DNA of 64,000 nucleotides, from assembly GCA_022241605.1 (NCBI GenBank), contig JAKOMQ010000005.1:62205-126204 (forward strand), given 5' to 3'. Both the position numbers and the translations under genes were made by a program. Positions within the stretch are counted from its first letter, which is position 1. Every line of letters starts with the position of its first letter. A model generated the notes under the pieces. The model was not told the origin of the DNA, ran no database searches, and saw nothing but the letters and a program-made list of their open reading frames with translations. The DNA is from Aquimonas sp. Lineage in GTDB: Bacteria; Pseudomonadota; Gammaproteobacteria; Xanthomonadales; Xanthomonadaceae. Below, piece by piece: positions 44,443-52,868 of this stretch.

Positions 44443-45090
44443 ATGCATCCACCACACAGCCTGCACCCCGAGGAAGTCTGGAACGCCCTCACCCACGGCG
44501 TGGGCGCCTTGGCCAGCCTCGTCGCAGGCGCTGTCCTGATCACGCTGGCCGCGCTCTGGGGCGACGGCTGGCAGCTGGCCTCGGCGATCGTCTTCGTGGC
44601 CACGCTCAGCCTGCTCTACATCGCTTCGACCCTGTATCACGCCGCCCGCCACGAGCGCCTGAAGCAGCGGCTGAAAATCCTCGACCACTGCGCGATCTTC
44701 CTGTTGATTGCCGGCACCTACACGCCTTTCACCCTGCTCGGCTTGCGCGACAGCTGGGGCTGGACCCTGTTCGTTCTGATCTGGGTGCTGGCCGTGCTCG
44801 GCATTGTCTTCAAGCTGTTCTTCACCGGCCGCTTTCGGCGCCTGTCGACCCTGATGTACGTGGCCATGGGCTGGTTGGCGGTGGTGGCCATTGGCCCCAT
44901 GCGCGAGGCTCTCCCCACCAATACCCTGGTCTGGCTGTTCGCCGGGGGCTTGGCGTACACGGTCGGCACGCTGTTCTACCACCGCGACAGCCTGCCCTAC
45001 TCGCACGCCGTCTGGCACGGATTCGTGCTGGCCGGAAGCAGCTTCCACTTTGTCGCGGTCAGCACCCAGGTGCTGGCGCAAACCTACTGA
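44443..45090 (+). CDS. Hemolysin III/PAQR family membrane protein
   Basis: The 215-residue protein has seven hydrophobic segments and the PAQR/HlyIII motifs: EEVWNALTHGVGALASLVAGAVLI, YIASTLYHAARHERLKQRLKILDHCAIFLLIAGTYTPF, and YTVGTLFYHRDSLPYSHAVWHGFVLAGSSFHF with the conserved histidines. Family members are membrane metal-dependent enzymes by fold; the haemolysis name is historical. A GGGGGA site stands before ATG 44443. It overlaps pcp by one base (TGATGG). Confidence 0.9.
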   Translation: MHPPHSLHPEEVWNALTHGVGALASLVAGAVLITLAALWGDGWQLASAIVFVATLSLLYIASTLYHAARHERLKQRLKILDHCAIFLLIAGTYTPFTLLGLRDSWGWTLFVLIWVLAVLGIVFKLFFTGRFRRLSTLMYVAMGWLAVVAIGPMREALPTNTLVWLFAGGLAYTVGTLFYHRDSLPYSHAVWHGFVLAGSSFHFVAVSTQVLAQTY

Positions 45091-45704
45091 TGGCGGGCCT
45101 GCCGAAGGTTCTGCTGAGCGGCTTCGAACCGTTCAACGGTGAGCTGCTCAATCCATCGCAGGAGGTGCTCGCCGAACTCTCTGGCGAGCGCATCGCCGGC
45201 CACAGGGTCGAACCCCTGCTGCTGCCGGTGGATTTCGAGGCTGCGCCAGCGGCACTGCTGGCTGCCATCGAACGCCACCGGCCGGAACTGGTGCTGTGCA
45301 CAGGCGAAGCCGGCGGATGCACGGGACTGCGACTGGAGCGGGTGGCGCTGAACTTCATCGATGCCCGCATCGCCGATGGCGCAGGCCGCCAGCCGCGCGA
45401 GATCGACGTGTTGGCCGGCGCACCCGCGGCCTACCTCTGCCGACTGCCGCTGGCGGAGATGGCAGAGGCCCTGCGTGACCATGGCGTGCCCGCCGAGCTC
45501 TCGCTCACGGCGGGAAGCTATGTGTGCAATGCCGTGTACTTCCGGCTGCTGCACGCACTGGCGGGCACCGGCACCCGTGGCGGCTTCATTCACCTGCCCT
45601 ACCTGCCGGAGCAGGCCTGCCGCCATCCGGGTGCGGCCAGCCTGTCGCTGGCCACCCAGGCCAAGGGCCTCGGAATCGCACTCGGGGTGGCGCTGGGGCA
45701 GTAA
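45090..45704 (+). CDS. pcp: Pyroglutamyl-peptidase I
   Basis: This cysteine peptidase removes N-terminal pyroglutamate from peptides. The 204 residues hold the catalytic triad: Glu73 in TGEAGG, Cys146 in AGSYVCNAVYF and His168 in GFIHLPYLPEQ. The N-terminus VLLSGFEPFNGELLNPS is typical. Its ATG overlaps the stop of the hemolysin III-like gene, so it may be co-translated. Confidence 0.94.
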   Translation: MAGLPKVLLSGFEPFNGELLNPSQEVLAELSGERIAGHRVEPLLLPVDFEAAPAALLAAIERHRPELVLCTGEAGGCTGLRLERVALNFIDARIADGAGRQPREIDVLAGAPAAYLCRLPLAEMAEALRDHGVPAELSLTAGSYVCNAVYFRLLHALAGTGTRGGFIHLPYLPEQACRHPGAASLSLATQAKGLGIALGVALGQ

Positions 45705-45848
45705 CGTCGGCCTGCGCTGTGCCGACCCTCCAAAAGCGCGGATGACGTGTTGCGCGCGGCACACCGGCTCCGGCGCTGTGCGCCAGAGCGCAGGCGTCGA
45801 GCATGCGCTTCCGCCCTTGCACATCCGTTGCGTGCGGCGGCGCTGACT

Positions 45849-45880
45849 GTTGCGGGAATCGGCTCCGGCCTGCGTAAAGG
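45849..45880 (+). promoter_or_regulatory. Shared upstream element, copy 1
   Basis: GTTGCGGGAATCGGC, then CCG, then CTGCGTAAAGG. A 32-bp element with 25 identical positions occurs at 47092-47123, upstream of the next exported gene. It has the look of a -35/-10 pair. It lies about 94 bp upstream of the gene at 45974. Confidence 0.45.
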
Positions 45881-45973
45881 GGGTTTGCCCCGACCGGGCC
45901 ACGCCGGACGCACGCCATCGTGCCCAGCCGGACGCCGGCGGTGGCCCACGCCCCCCCGCTCGAGGTCACTTCC

Positions 45974-47032
45974 ATGCGCGCACACCGCAACACCGCCACA
46001 CGGTTCTTCAGCGCCGGCGTACCGGTACTTCTCGTCCTGCTGTTGGCGGCGCCCTGCGCCTGTGCCGAAACCTGGCTGGGCCGCTTCGGAAGTGCCGGGG
46101 AGCCTGACGTCATCCGCGTGTTCACCGACAGCGCCTCGGGTGATGTCGCTCCCGTCGCCCAACTGGGCGGCAGCAACACCCAGCTTGCAAGCGCCTCCGG
46201 CCTGTTCTTCGACACGCTCGCGAAGGAAGTCTATGTCGCGGACTTTGCGGGCCGGCAGATTGTCGTTCTCGGAGCCACCGCCCGCGGCGATGCCGTGCCG
46301 ATGCGACGGCTGAGCAGCACCCAGGGGATCGGACAGCCGCGAAAAGCCGTTCGGATCGGCGCCAGCGAGGAGATCGCGGTGCTCAGGGGCAGCCTCGGCA
46401 TTCATGTCTTCCCACGCGAGGGCAGCGGCGAGCTCGCACCGGTGCGCAGCATCCAGGGCTCCGCGACCCTGCTGCAGGCGGGCAACCCCAACTCGATTGC
46501 GCACCTGCCCCTGACTGGCGAGTTTGTGGTCGCCGACGGCAAGCTCAACGCGCAGGGCTATGCCGGCGACCTGCTGTTCTACCCCGACAGCGCCAGCGGC
46601 AACGTCGCGCCGAGTCGCCGCCGAAGTGGGCCAGCGCTGGGGCGATTCGTCTGGGACGTGCTGTGGCTGCCCTCCCGCCCCGATGAATTGTTCCTGCTGG
46701 TGGAGGGCCAAGCGGTCGGTGGCCTCAGCGAGATGCGGGTGGTGGTGATCCCGGTAGCCGGCGATGGACCGGTCACGGCCCTGCGCGAAATCGGCGGCAG
46801 CCAGACCCAGATGTTCAACGGCGGCGCGATGGCCTACATCCCGGACGCGGGAGAGATCGTGGTCGCCAGCGGGCTGTATGGCGTGACGCCGCGGGTAGTG
46901 AGCTTCCCGGCGAGCGGAACCGGCAACCTGTCGCCGCGCCGCAACCTCGCCGGCGCGCAGGTCGGTGGCCCCTTCCAAGGCATCGCCCACGTCGACGGTG
47001 ATCGGCTCTTCGCCCATGGCTTCGAGGGCTGA
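45974..47032 (+). CDS. Exported beta-propeller-like protein with GFE tail
   Basis: The 352-residue protein begins with a long signal peptide (VPVLLVLLLAAPCACA). The mature part has repeated segments such as IRVFTDSASGDVAPVAQLGG, LVFYPDSASGNVAPSRR and VVSFPASGTGNLSPRRNLAG, spaced like blades of a six-blade propeller. It ends DRLFAHGFEG, similar to LLFRSGFET of the next gene. ATG 45974 has GAGG upstream. The family was not identified, and the protein is probably surface-bound or secreted. Sigma/kinase genes follow downstream. Confidence 0.65.
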   Translation: MRAHRNTATRFFSAGVPVLLVLLLAAPCACAETWLGRFGSAGEPDVIRVFTDSASGDVAPVAQLGGSNTQLASASGLFFDTLAKEVYVADFAGRQIVVLGATARGDAVPMRRLSSTQGIGQPRKAVRIGASEEIAVLRGSLGIHVFPREGSGELAPVRSIQGSATLLQAGNPNSIAHLPLTGEFVVADGKLNAQGYAGDLLFYPDSASGNVAPSRRRSGPALGRFVWDVLWLPSRPDELFLLVEGQAVGGLSEMRVVVIPVAGDGPVTALREIGGSQTQMFNGGAMAYIPDAGEIVVASGLYGVTPRVVSFPASGTGNLSPRRNLAGAQVGGPFQGIAHVDGDRLFAHGFEG

Positions 47033-47091
47033 TCAACTGCCGCAGCGCGCGGGCCTGCCGCCCGACCCGTTCCGGGGCAGCCGTAATCCGC

Positions 47092-47123
47092 GTTGTGGGA
47101 TCAGGCGCCGATCTGCGTAAAGG
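47092..47123 (+). promoter_or_regulatory. Shared upstream element, copy 2
   Basis: GTTGTGGGATCAGGC, then CCG, then CTGCGTAAAGG, 28 bp before the next start. 25 of 32 positions agree with the copy at 45849-45880. Both are upstream of genes for exported proteins next to a sigma factor gene. Confidence 0.5.
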
Positions 47124-47150
47124 ACAGGCGTCCCCAGCAAGGAACATCCG

Positions 47151-48224
47151 ATGAAACCCGTGACGCGCCGCCTGTGCCTTGCAGCCCCCTTGCTCGCAGC
47201 GCTGATCCCGTCGACCGAGGCCCAGGTGGTCTGGCGCGAGGGGATTCCGGTCTATACCCCGCTGATCGATCAGCTCGGAGCCCCGCAGTCTCAAGGCACC
47301 GCCTACTACGTCGCCCAGCAGACCGTGAATCAGCCGCCGCAGCCGCAGGTGGGCCAGACCTACTACGTCGCGCTGGTGATGGCCGCCATCGCCTCGCCAC
47401 CGGCTGGACGGCTGATGGCCCCGCACCTGCAGCTGCCCACGGGCACCAGCGTGGTCGCCAATCCGGCAACTCCGCTGCGCTGCTTCTACCGGCCCATGGA
47501 CGGCAGTGGGGGCTACGTGGAGTTCACCCAGCAGGCTCTCACCGACTTGAGCTTTGGCGCCAGCCTGCGCATTGCCGGCTGCCCGCAGCCGAGCGCCGCG
47601 CCGCTGCCGCTGCGAATCGTCGGCGACGGCGGCAGCGGGCTGCAGATCGAGCGCCGCGATCCGCAGAACAACTCCACGGTCTGGCCCATGGGCAGCTATG
47701 CCGCCTACCAGTTTCTGGTGCCGGTGGTCAGCAACCGCTTGATGAGCGGCTTCGGCACGGATGCGCACCTGCGCGCACCCACGCTGTCGATCCAAGGCGA
47801 CTACGGCCAGCTTTGGGCCTATCCGGAGCTGTCGCTGCTTGTGCATGTGGGCACCATGACGCGCGCCGACATGGCGATCACCGATCTGGCGGTGATCGCG
47901 GCGTCGTCGCCGCAGAACCGCCGCGTCCGCGGTCGCTGCCGCAACCTCGGGCCGGATCCAGCGCAGAACGCCAGCTGCAGCTTCCAGCTGCTGCCGCCGG
48001 GCGCCAGCAGCAGCTGCACGCCCAGCAGCCCGCAGGCCAGCCGCACGCTCAATGCATTCATCGAGTGCGTCACCGAGTTCCCTGCCTCTCCAGACGGGAA
48101 CACGGTGGAGCTGCGCGCGAATGCGTCCACGCCGGACCCGAATCCGCAGAACAACGGCATGGGCATCAGCACGACGCCCGGATCTGCCGGCATGCTGCTT
48201 TTCCGCAGCGGGTTCGAGACTTGA
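47151..48224 (+). CDS. Exported protein with GFE tail, unknown function
   Basis: This 357-residue protein has a signal peptide (LCLAAPLLAALIPSTEA) and an extended beta-rich body. The C-terminal half resembles CARDB/DUF11-like adhesion domains (ADMAITDLAVIAASSP, NPQNNGMGIST). The end is MLLFRSGFET, like the preceding gene. Cysteines occur in pairs that could form disulphides. No precise family was identified. It lies 80 bp before the sigma factor. Confidence 0.6.
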   Translation: MKPVTRRLCLAAPLLAALIPSTEAQVVWREGIPVYTPLIDQLGAPQSQGTAYYVAQQTVNQPPQPQVGQTYYVALVMAAIASPPAGRLMAPHLQLPTGTSVVANPATPLRCFYRPMDGSGGYVEFTQQALTDLSFGASLRIAGCPQPSAAPLPLRIVGDGGSGLQIERRDPQNNSTVWPMGSYAAYQFLVPVVSNRLMSGFGTDAHLRAPTLSIQGDYGQLWAYPELSLLVHVGTMTRADMAITDLAVIAASSPQNRRVRGRCRNLGPDPAQNASCSFQLLPPGASSSCTPSSPQASRTLNAFIECVTEFPASPDGNTVELRANASTPDPNPQNNGMGISTTPGSAGMLLFRSGFET

Positions 48225-48303
48225 CTCCCCCTGCGCTGGCCATCCGCGTCGGCGCCGTCGCCGGCAGCTGCGCGCAGGCCGGAGGCTTGGCTAGACTGCG
48301 CAG

Positions 48304-48915
48304 GTGCAGCCAGAAGCCGAGACCACCGCGGAGCCTCTGCCCGACCCCGAGCCGGCCGGCGACTTGCCGCGGGCGGAGCTGACACTGCTCATGCGCAGCT
48401 GGCAATCCGGTGACATCAACGCCGGCGAGCGGCTGCTGGCGCTGGTCTACCCGCGGGTGCGGGCAATTGCTGCACAGGCGATCCGAGCCCAGCACGGCGC
48501 AACGCTGTCCGCGACGGAACTGGCGCACGAGGCCCTGATCCGTCTGCTTGCAGACATCCCGGACTGGCAGGATCGCCAGCACTTCTTCCACGTCGTAGCC
48601 CAAGCCACCCGCCAGATCCTGGTCGACCAAGCCCGCCGTCGCCTTGCCGAAAAGCGCGGCGGCGGCCAGGCGCACCTGCCGCTCAGCGCCGCCGACTTCG
48701 CCATGCCGGCACAGGAGGCGGAGCTGCTGCGCGTCGACGACGCTCTTTCAAGCTTGGCGCTGCTGGATCCAAGGCAGGCGCGGATTGTCGAGATGGTCTA
48801 TTTCGGAGGCTTCTCGCGCGCCGAGATCGCACGCGCCCTTGCGCTATCCGAGGGCACGGTCGACCGCGATCTGCGCTTCGCCCGCGCCTGGCTCAAGCAG
48901 GCATTGGCCGGATGA
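48304..48915 (+). CDS. ECF-type sigma factor, kinase-linked type
   Basis: The 203-residue protein carries LSATELAHEALIRLLADIPDWQDRQHFFHVVAQATRQILVDQARRR (region 2) and IVEMVYFGGFSRAEIARALALSEGTVDRDLRFARAWL (region 4). It belongs to the same type as the factor at 6678. GTG 48304 is the likely start. Its stop overlaps the kinase start as ATGA, so the pair is translated together; the kinase probably controls this factor or its targets. Confidence 0.88.
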   Translation: MQPEAETTAEPLPDPEPAGDLPRAELTLLMRSWQSGDINAGERLLALVYPRVRAIAAQAIRAQHGATLSATELAHEALIRLLADIPDWQDRQHFFHVVAQATRQILVDQARRRLAEKRGGGQAHLPLSAADFAMPAQEAELLRVDDALSSLALLDPRQARIVEMVYFGGFSRAEIARALALSEGTVDRDLRFARAWLKQALAG

Positions 48916-51722
48916 GCCGCGAGCGCCACGCGCAGCTCGCGGAGCTGTTCGAGGCCGTCGTGGCGCTGGACGCCGACGCGCGTGCAGCGGAGCTCGCGCG
49001 GCTGCCCGAAGAGACCCGCCTGCAGCTGACCGCCCTGCTCGCCGCCGACGCACTGACCCGCGATCCGATGGCGGCGGCCATCGACAGCGCCAGCGCTGCC
49101 ACGGCGCCGCGTGCGAACACCCATATCGGCGGCTGGCGGGTGCTGCGCGAGCTCGGCGCCGGCGGCATGGGCACCGTGCTGCTGGCCGAGCGCGCGGACG
49201 ACAGTTTCCGCCAGCAGGTGGCGATCAAGCTGATCCGCGGTTTCCCCACCGCAGACGGCCAGCGCCGGCTGCGCCTGGAGCGGCAGATCCTTGCTGACCT
49301 CGACCACCCGAACATCGCGCGCCTGCTGGACGGCGGCGAAACCGCAGACGGCCAGCCCTACGTGGTGATGGAGTATGTCGAGGGCCTGCCTCTGCTTGAC
49401 CATGTCGCTCGCGCCGGCCTCGCCCTCGATCAGCGCCTCGAGCTGTTCGACAACATCGCCGCAGCGGTCCAGCACGCCCACCAGCGGCTGGTGATCCACC
49501 GCGACATCAAGCCCGGCAACGTGCTGGTGCGCGCCGACGGCGAGCCGCGCCTGCTCGATTTCGGCGTCGCCAAGCTGGTCGACGTGAGCGCCAGCGAGGA
49601 TGCGCGCCAGACCTCTACCCGGGTCTGGACGCCGGGCTATGCCAGCCCCGAGCAGCAGAGCGGCGATACGATCACCACCGCCACCGACGTGTTCGGCCTC
49701 GGCGTGCTGCTGCGCGAGCTGCTGAGCGGCGAGCGCAGCCCCGGCCAGCACGGCCAACTGCCGTCCGGGTTCCAGCCCCTTTCGCTGGACGCCGAGCTGC
49801 GCGGGCTGCTAGACATGGCCATCGCGCTCGATCCATCGGATCGCTACCCGACCGTGGAAGCGCTGCGGGATGACATTGCGCGCTACCGCAGCGGCCGCCC
49901 GCTGCGCGCCCGCGCAGACCGCCTCGGCTATCGCATGCGCAAATTCCTGCTGCGTCATCGGCTCGGGGTGGCGGTGGCGGTGCTGGCACTCACCGTCGCT
50001 GCCGGCTTCACCTGGCAGCTGGCGGCCGAGCGCGATCGCGCGCTACTTGCCGAAGCGGAAGCTCGGGCCGCCCGCATGCAATCGGATCGCGCCGCCGCCT
50101 CTGCGCGCGCGGCGCTTGGCTTCCTCACCGACACCTTGGCCGCAGTGGCTCCCGAAGCGGCCTTGAGCTCGGAAGTGAGCGTACGCGACCTGCTTGACCA
50201 GGCGCGCCGCCAGCTTGAGCTTCGGATGGGCGAGGAAGCCACCGCCGTGCAGGCCATCCAGAGGCTGCTGGGCCAGCTCTACTACGCGATCAGCGAGCCA
50301 GTCCTGGCCGAACCGCTGCTGGCGGCAGGCCTCGCCGGAGTCGAACCCACGCTGCCCGAGGAAGCTTTCGAGCTGGCGCAGGCACACGCCGGACACTCCG
50401 CCGTGCTGGGGGTGCTGGAGCGCGGCGCCGACAGTCTGGCCGCAGCGCAGGCAGTGGCCGACCTGCATGCGCGCTTCGCCCCGAACGATCCGGCGAAGCG
50501 GGTGGAATCGCTGGAGGCGCTGGCGCATGCACGCTACCGCCTCGGCGAGCTAGAGGCGGCAGACGCTCTCTGGAGTGAGGCCCTCGCTCTGGCACAAAGC
50601 CTGCCCACGCCGCCGGTCGACTCCATGCTCAACATCATCCAGGCCTGGGGCAGCGTGCTCGAACAGCGCGGCAGGTGGGAGCGTGCGCTCGAGCTCGCCG
50701 ATCAGGGCTGGGCGCTGGCCGAGGCCCATCTGCCCAAGGACTCACCCACGCGCGTCAACCTGCTGCGCCTGCGTGCAGAAGCGCTGCTCAGGCGCGGTAG
50801 CGTGGCGGCAGCCGAGACGGCCGCGCGGGACGCGATCGCACTGCAGCGCCGCACCGGCGGCGAGCGCGGGCAGCGGCTGGGCACGCTGTACAACACCCTG
50901 GCCATGGTGTTCAACGACCAGGGACGCTATCGCGAGGCGATCGAAGCTGCAGAGACCTCGGCCCGACTCCAGGCGGACAGCGGCAGCGGTGCCGTGGAGG
51001 ACGCGATCGGGCTGACCAACACCGCCGCTATCCACGAGAACGCGGGCGATTACTGGCGCGCGCTGGAGCTGTTCGAGGCAGCGCGCGCGCGCATCCAGCG
51101 GGGAGAAGCCGACCCCGACGACCTGCCCCCGCGCATGATCGAACGCAGCTGGGCGCGCTGCCTGGCGCTGGCGGGCGAAGCCGCACGCGCCAGCGAGATC
51201 CTGGCTGACCTGCAGCGCAGATCGCTGGCGCTTGATGGCGAATCCAGCTTCGAATACGCGATGGTCACCTGGCAGCTGACGCTGGCGGCGCGGCGCGCGG
51301 GCGAGCTCGAACCGGCGCGACAGCAGCTGCAGCACGCGCGCCGGCTGTTTTCGGCCCTGCTGCCGGAGACCCATCCCCTGTTCGCACATATGCTGCGTGC
51401 CGAAGCACACCTCGAGCGGGCAGCCGGACGCACGGCCATCGCCGAGCCTCTGCAGCGCGAAGCCGTCGAGCGTCTGCGTGCAGCCGAGGTGCTCGCAGTC
51501 GACCTGGCCATCGCCCGCGCCGAGCTTGCTGCCCTGTGGGCGCAGCTGGGGCGCCGGGGCGACGCGCGGCGGGAGCTCGCAGAGGCGCTACCCGCACTCC
51601 GCGCTTCGCTGCTGCCGACGGAGCCGTCGCGGGCCGCAGGCGAACAGCTGGCAGCGCAGCTGGGCATCGCAGCGTCCGCCGCGCGCGAGCAAACGCTCCC
51701 CGGCACCCCAAGGCTGCCTTAG
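48912..51722 (+). CDS. Transmembrane Ser/Thr protein kinase with TPR C-terminus
   Basis: The 936 residues contain a kinase domain at about 74-335 (GAGGMG 82-87, AIK 104-106, HRDIKPGN from 196, DFG 216-218, YASPEQ), a membrane segment at about 350-370 and about 550 residues of TPR-like repeats, probably periplasmic (LYNTLAMVFNDQGRYREAIEAAE, AAIHENAGDYWRALELFEAAR). All catalytic residues are present. Layout matches the kinase at 7349. Exported protein genes stand upstream of the pair, which suggests an envelope circuit. Confidence 0.9.
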   Translation: MSRERHAQLAELFEAVVALDADARAAELARLPEETRLQLTALLAADALTRDPMAAAIDSASAATAPRANTHIGGWRVLRELGAGGMGTVLLAERADDSFRQQVAIKLIRGFPTADGQRRLRLERQILADLDHPNIARLLDGGETADGQPYVVMEYVEGLPLLDHVARAGLALDQRLELFDNIAAAVQHAHQRLVIHRDIKPGNVLVRADGEPRLLDFGVAKLVDVSASEDARQTSTRVWTPGYASPEQQSGDTITTATDVFGLGVLLRELLSGERSPGQHGQLPSGFQPLSLDAELRGLLDMAIALDPSDRYPTVEALRDDIARYRSGRPLRARADRLGYRMRKFLLRHRLGVAVAVLALTVAAGFTWQLAAERDRALLAEAEARAARMQSDRAAASARAALGFLTDTLAAVAPEAALSSEVSVRDLLDQARRQLELRMGEEATAVQAIQRLLGQLYYAISEPVLAEPLLAAGLAGVEPTLPEEAFELAQAHAGHSAVLGVLERGADSLAAAQAVADLHARFAPNDPAKRVESLEALAHARYRLGELEAADALWSEALALAQSLPTPPVDSMLNIIQAWGSVLEQRGRWERALELADQGWALAEAHLPKDSPTRVNLLRLRAEALLRRGSVAAAETAARDAIALQRRTGGERGQRLGTLYNTLAMVFNDQGRYREAIEAAETSARLQADSGSGAVEDAIGLTNTAAIHENAGDYWRALELFEAARARIQRGEADPDDLPPRMIERSWARCLALAGEAARASEILADLQRRSLALDGESSFEYAMVTWQLTLAARRAGELEPARQQLQHARRLFSALLPETHPLFAHMLRAEAHLERAAGRTAIAEPLQREAVERLRAAEVLAVDLAIARAELAALWAQLGRRGDARRELAEALPALRASLLPTEPSRAAGEQLAAQLGIAASAAREQTLPGTPRLP

Positions 51723-51848
51723 CCGCTCTGAGCCAAACCGCGCCCGCGGCGCGTGCGCCAGCAGCGGTAGGAATCGACATCTGCACGATGTCGCCTCATG
51801 CTAACCGGCAGACTTACGACATCGCTTGTCCAAGGATCGGATCCTGGT

Positions 51849-52868
51849 ATGCCATTGAATCGTTTTTTCGAACGCGGCCGAAACGCGCTGATGCTGCTCT
51901 GCCTGTGCCTGCTCCCATGGCCAGCGCTGGCTGTCGAGCTCAGGCCCGCCGCCGATCTCGCCCTGGCTGACCGGCTGCAGGCCAGCGCGGCGGTGCTGGC
52001 GCCCAATGATGCCGTGCTGGCGGCCGAAATCAGCGCCACGGTGGCCACGGTCCATGTCGACGCCGGCCGGCAGGTCGAAGCCGGCACTGTGCTGATCACC
52101 CTCGACACGCGCGACGCCCGGCTTGCGCTGGCTCAGGCCGGAGCCCAGCTTCAGGCCGCCCAGGCGCGCCGTACGCTGGCCGAACAGCGCGCCCTGCGCG
52201 GGCGCGAGCTGCGCGCCGGCAGCCACATCAGCGCCGATGAGCTGCTGGCGCTGGAGACCGGGCTGCAGGCGGCTCAAGCCGATCTGGCGCTGGCCGAGGC
52301 AGGCCGCGACATCGCTGCACGACAGCTCGACAAGTGCCGGGTGCGCGCGCCGTTTGCCGGCGTGGTGCTGGAGCGCATGGCGCAGGTCGGTGCGCTGGCG
52401 GTGCCGGGCACGCCACTGCTGCGTCTGGTGTCGGACGCCGCGCCCGAAGTCGAGGCACAGATTGCGCCGGAGTCCGCCGCTGAGCTGGAAGCCGGGCGCG
52501 AGCTGCGCTTCGAGGCCCAGGGCCGAGTCTTTCCGCTGCAGCTGATCGCGCTGTCACCGGTGCTCGAGCGCAGCACGCGCACGCGGCTGGCGCGCTTCGC
52601 TTTCGAGGGCGCGGCGGCGCCCGCCGGCAGCACCGGCACGCTCACCTGGATCGGCCCCAGCCTCCTGCTGCCCGCCGAGCTGATGGTCAAACGCAACGGC
52701 CGCCTCGGCGCCTTCGTCGACGCCAACGGCCAGGCCCGCTTCGTGCCGGCGCCCGAAGCCCAGGAAGGCCGGCCGTTCCGGCTCGCGATCGATCCGGCCA
52801 CCCTCGTGGTGAGCGCCGGCCAGCAGGGCCTCAACGAGGGCGATGCGCTGCCGGTGCGGGAGCCATGA
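51849..52868 (+). CDS. RND efflux periplasmic adaptor (membrane fusion protein)
   Basis: This 339-residue protein has a signal peptide (LMLLCLCLLPWPALA), a first barrel half with AEISATVATVHVDAGRQVEAGTVLITLD, a helical hairpin (about 80-160; AQAGAQLQAAQARRTLAEQRAL) and the second lipoyl half CRVRAPFAGVVLERMAQVGALAVPGTPLLRLV. It links the RND pump to an outer-membrane channel; no TolC-type gene is next to it. ATG 51849 is preferred to 51798 because it leads straight into the signal peptide. It overlaps the pump gene by 4 bp. Confidence 0.9.
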   Translation: MPLNRFFERGRNALMLLCLCLLPWPALAVELRPAADLALADRLQASAAVLAPNDAVLAAEISATVATVHVDAGRQVEAGTVLITLDTRDARLALAQAGAQLQAAQARRTLAEQRALRGRELRAGSHISADELLALETGLQAAQADLALAEAGRDIAARQLDKCRVRAPFAGVVLERMAQVGALAVPGTPLLRLVSDAAPEVEAQIAPESAAELEAGRELRFEAQGRVFPLQLIALSPVLERSTRTRLARFAFEGAAAPAGSTGTLTWIGPSLLLPAELMVKRNGRLGAFVDANGQARFVPAPEAQEGRPFRLAIDPATLVVSAGQQGLNEGDALPVREP

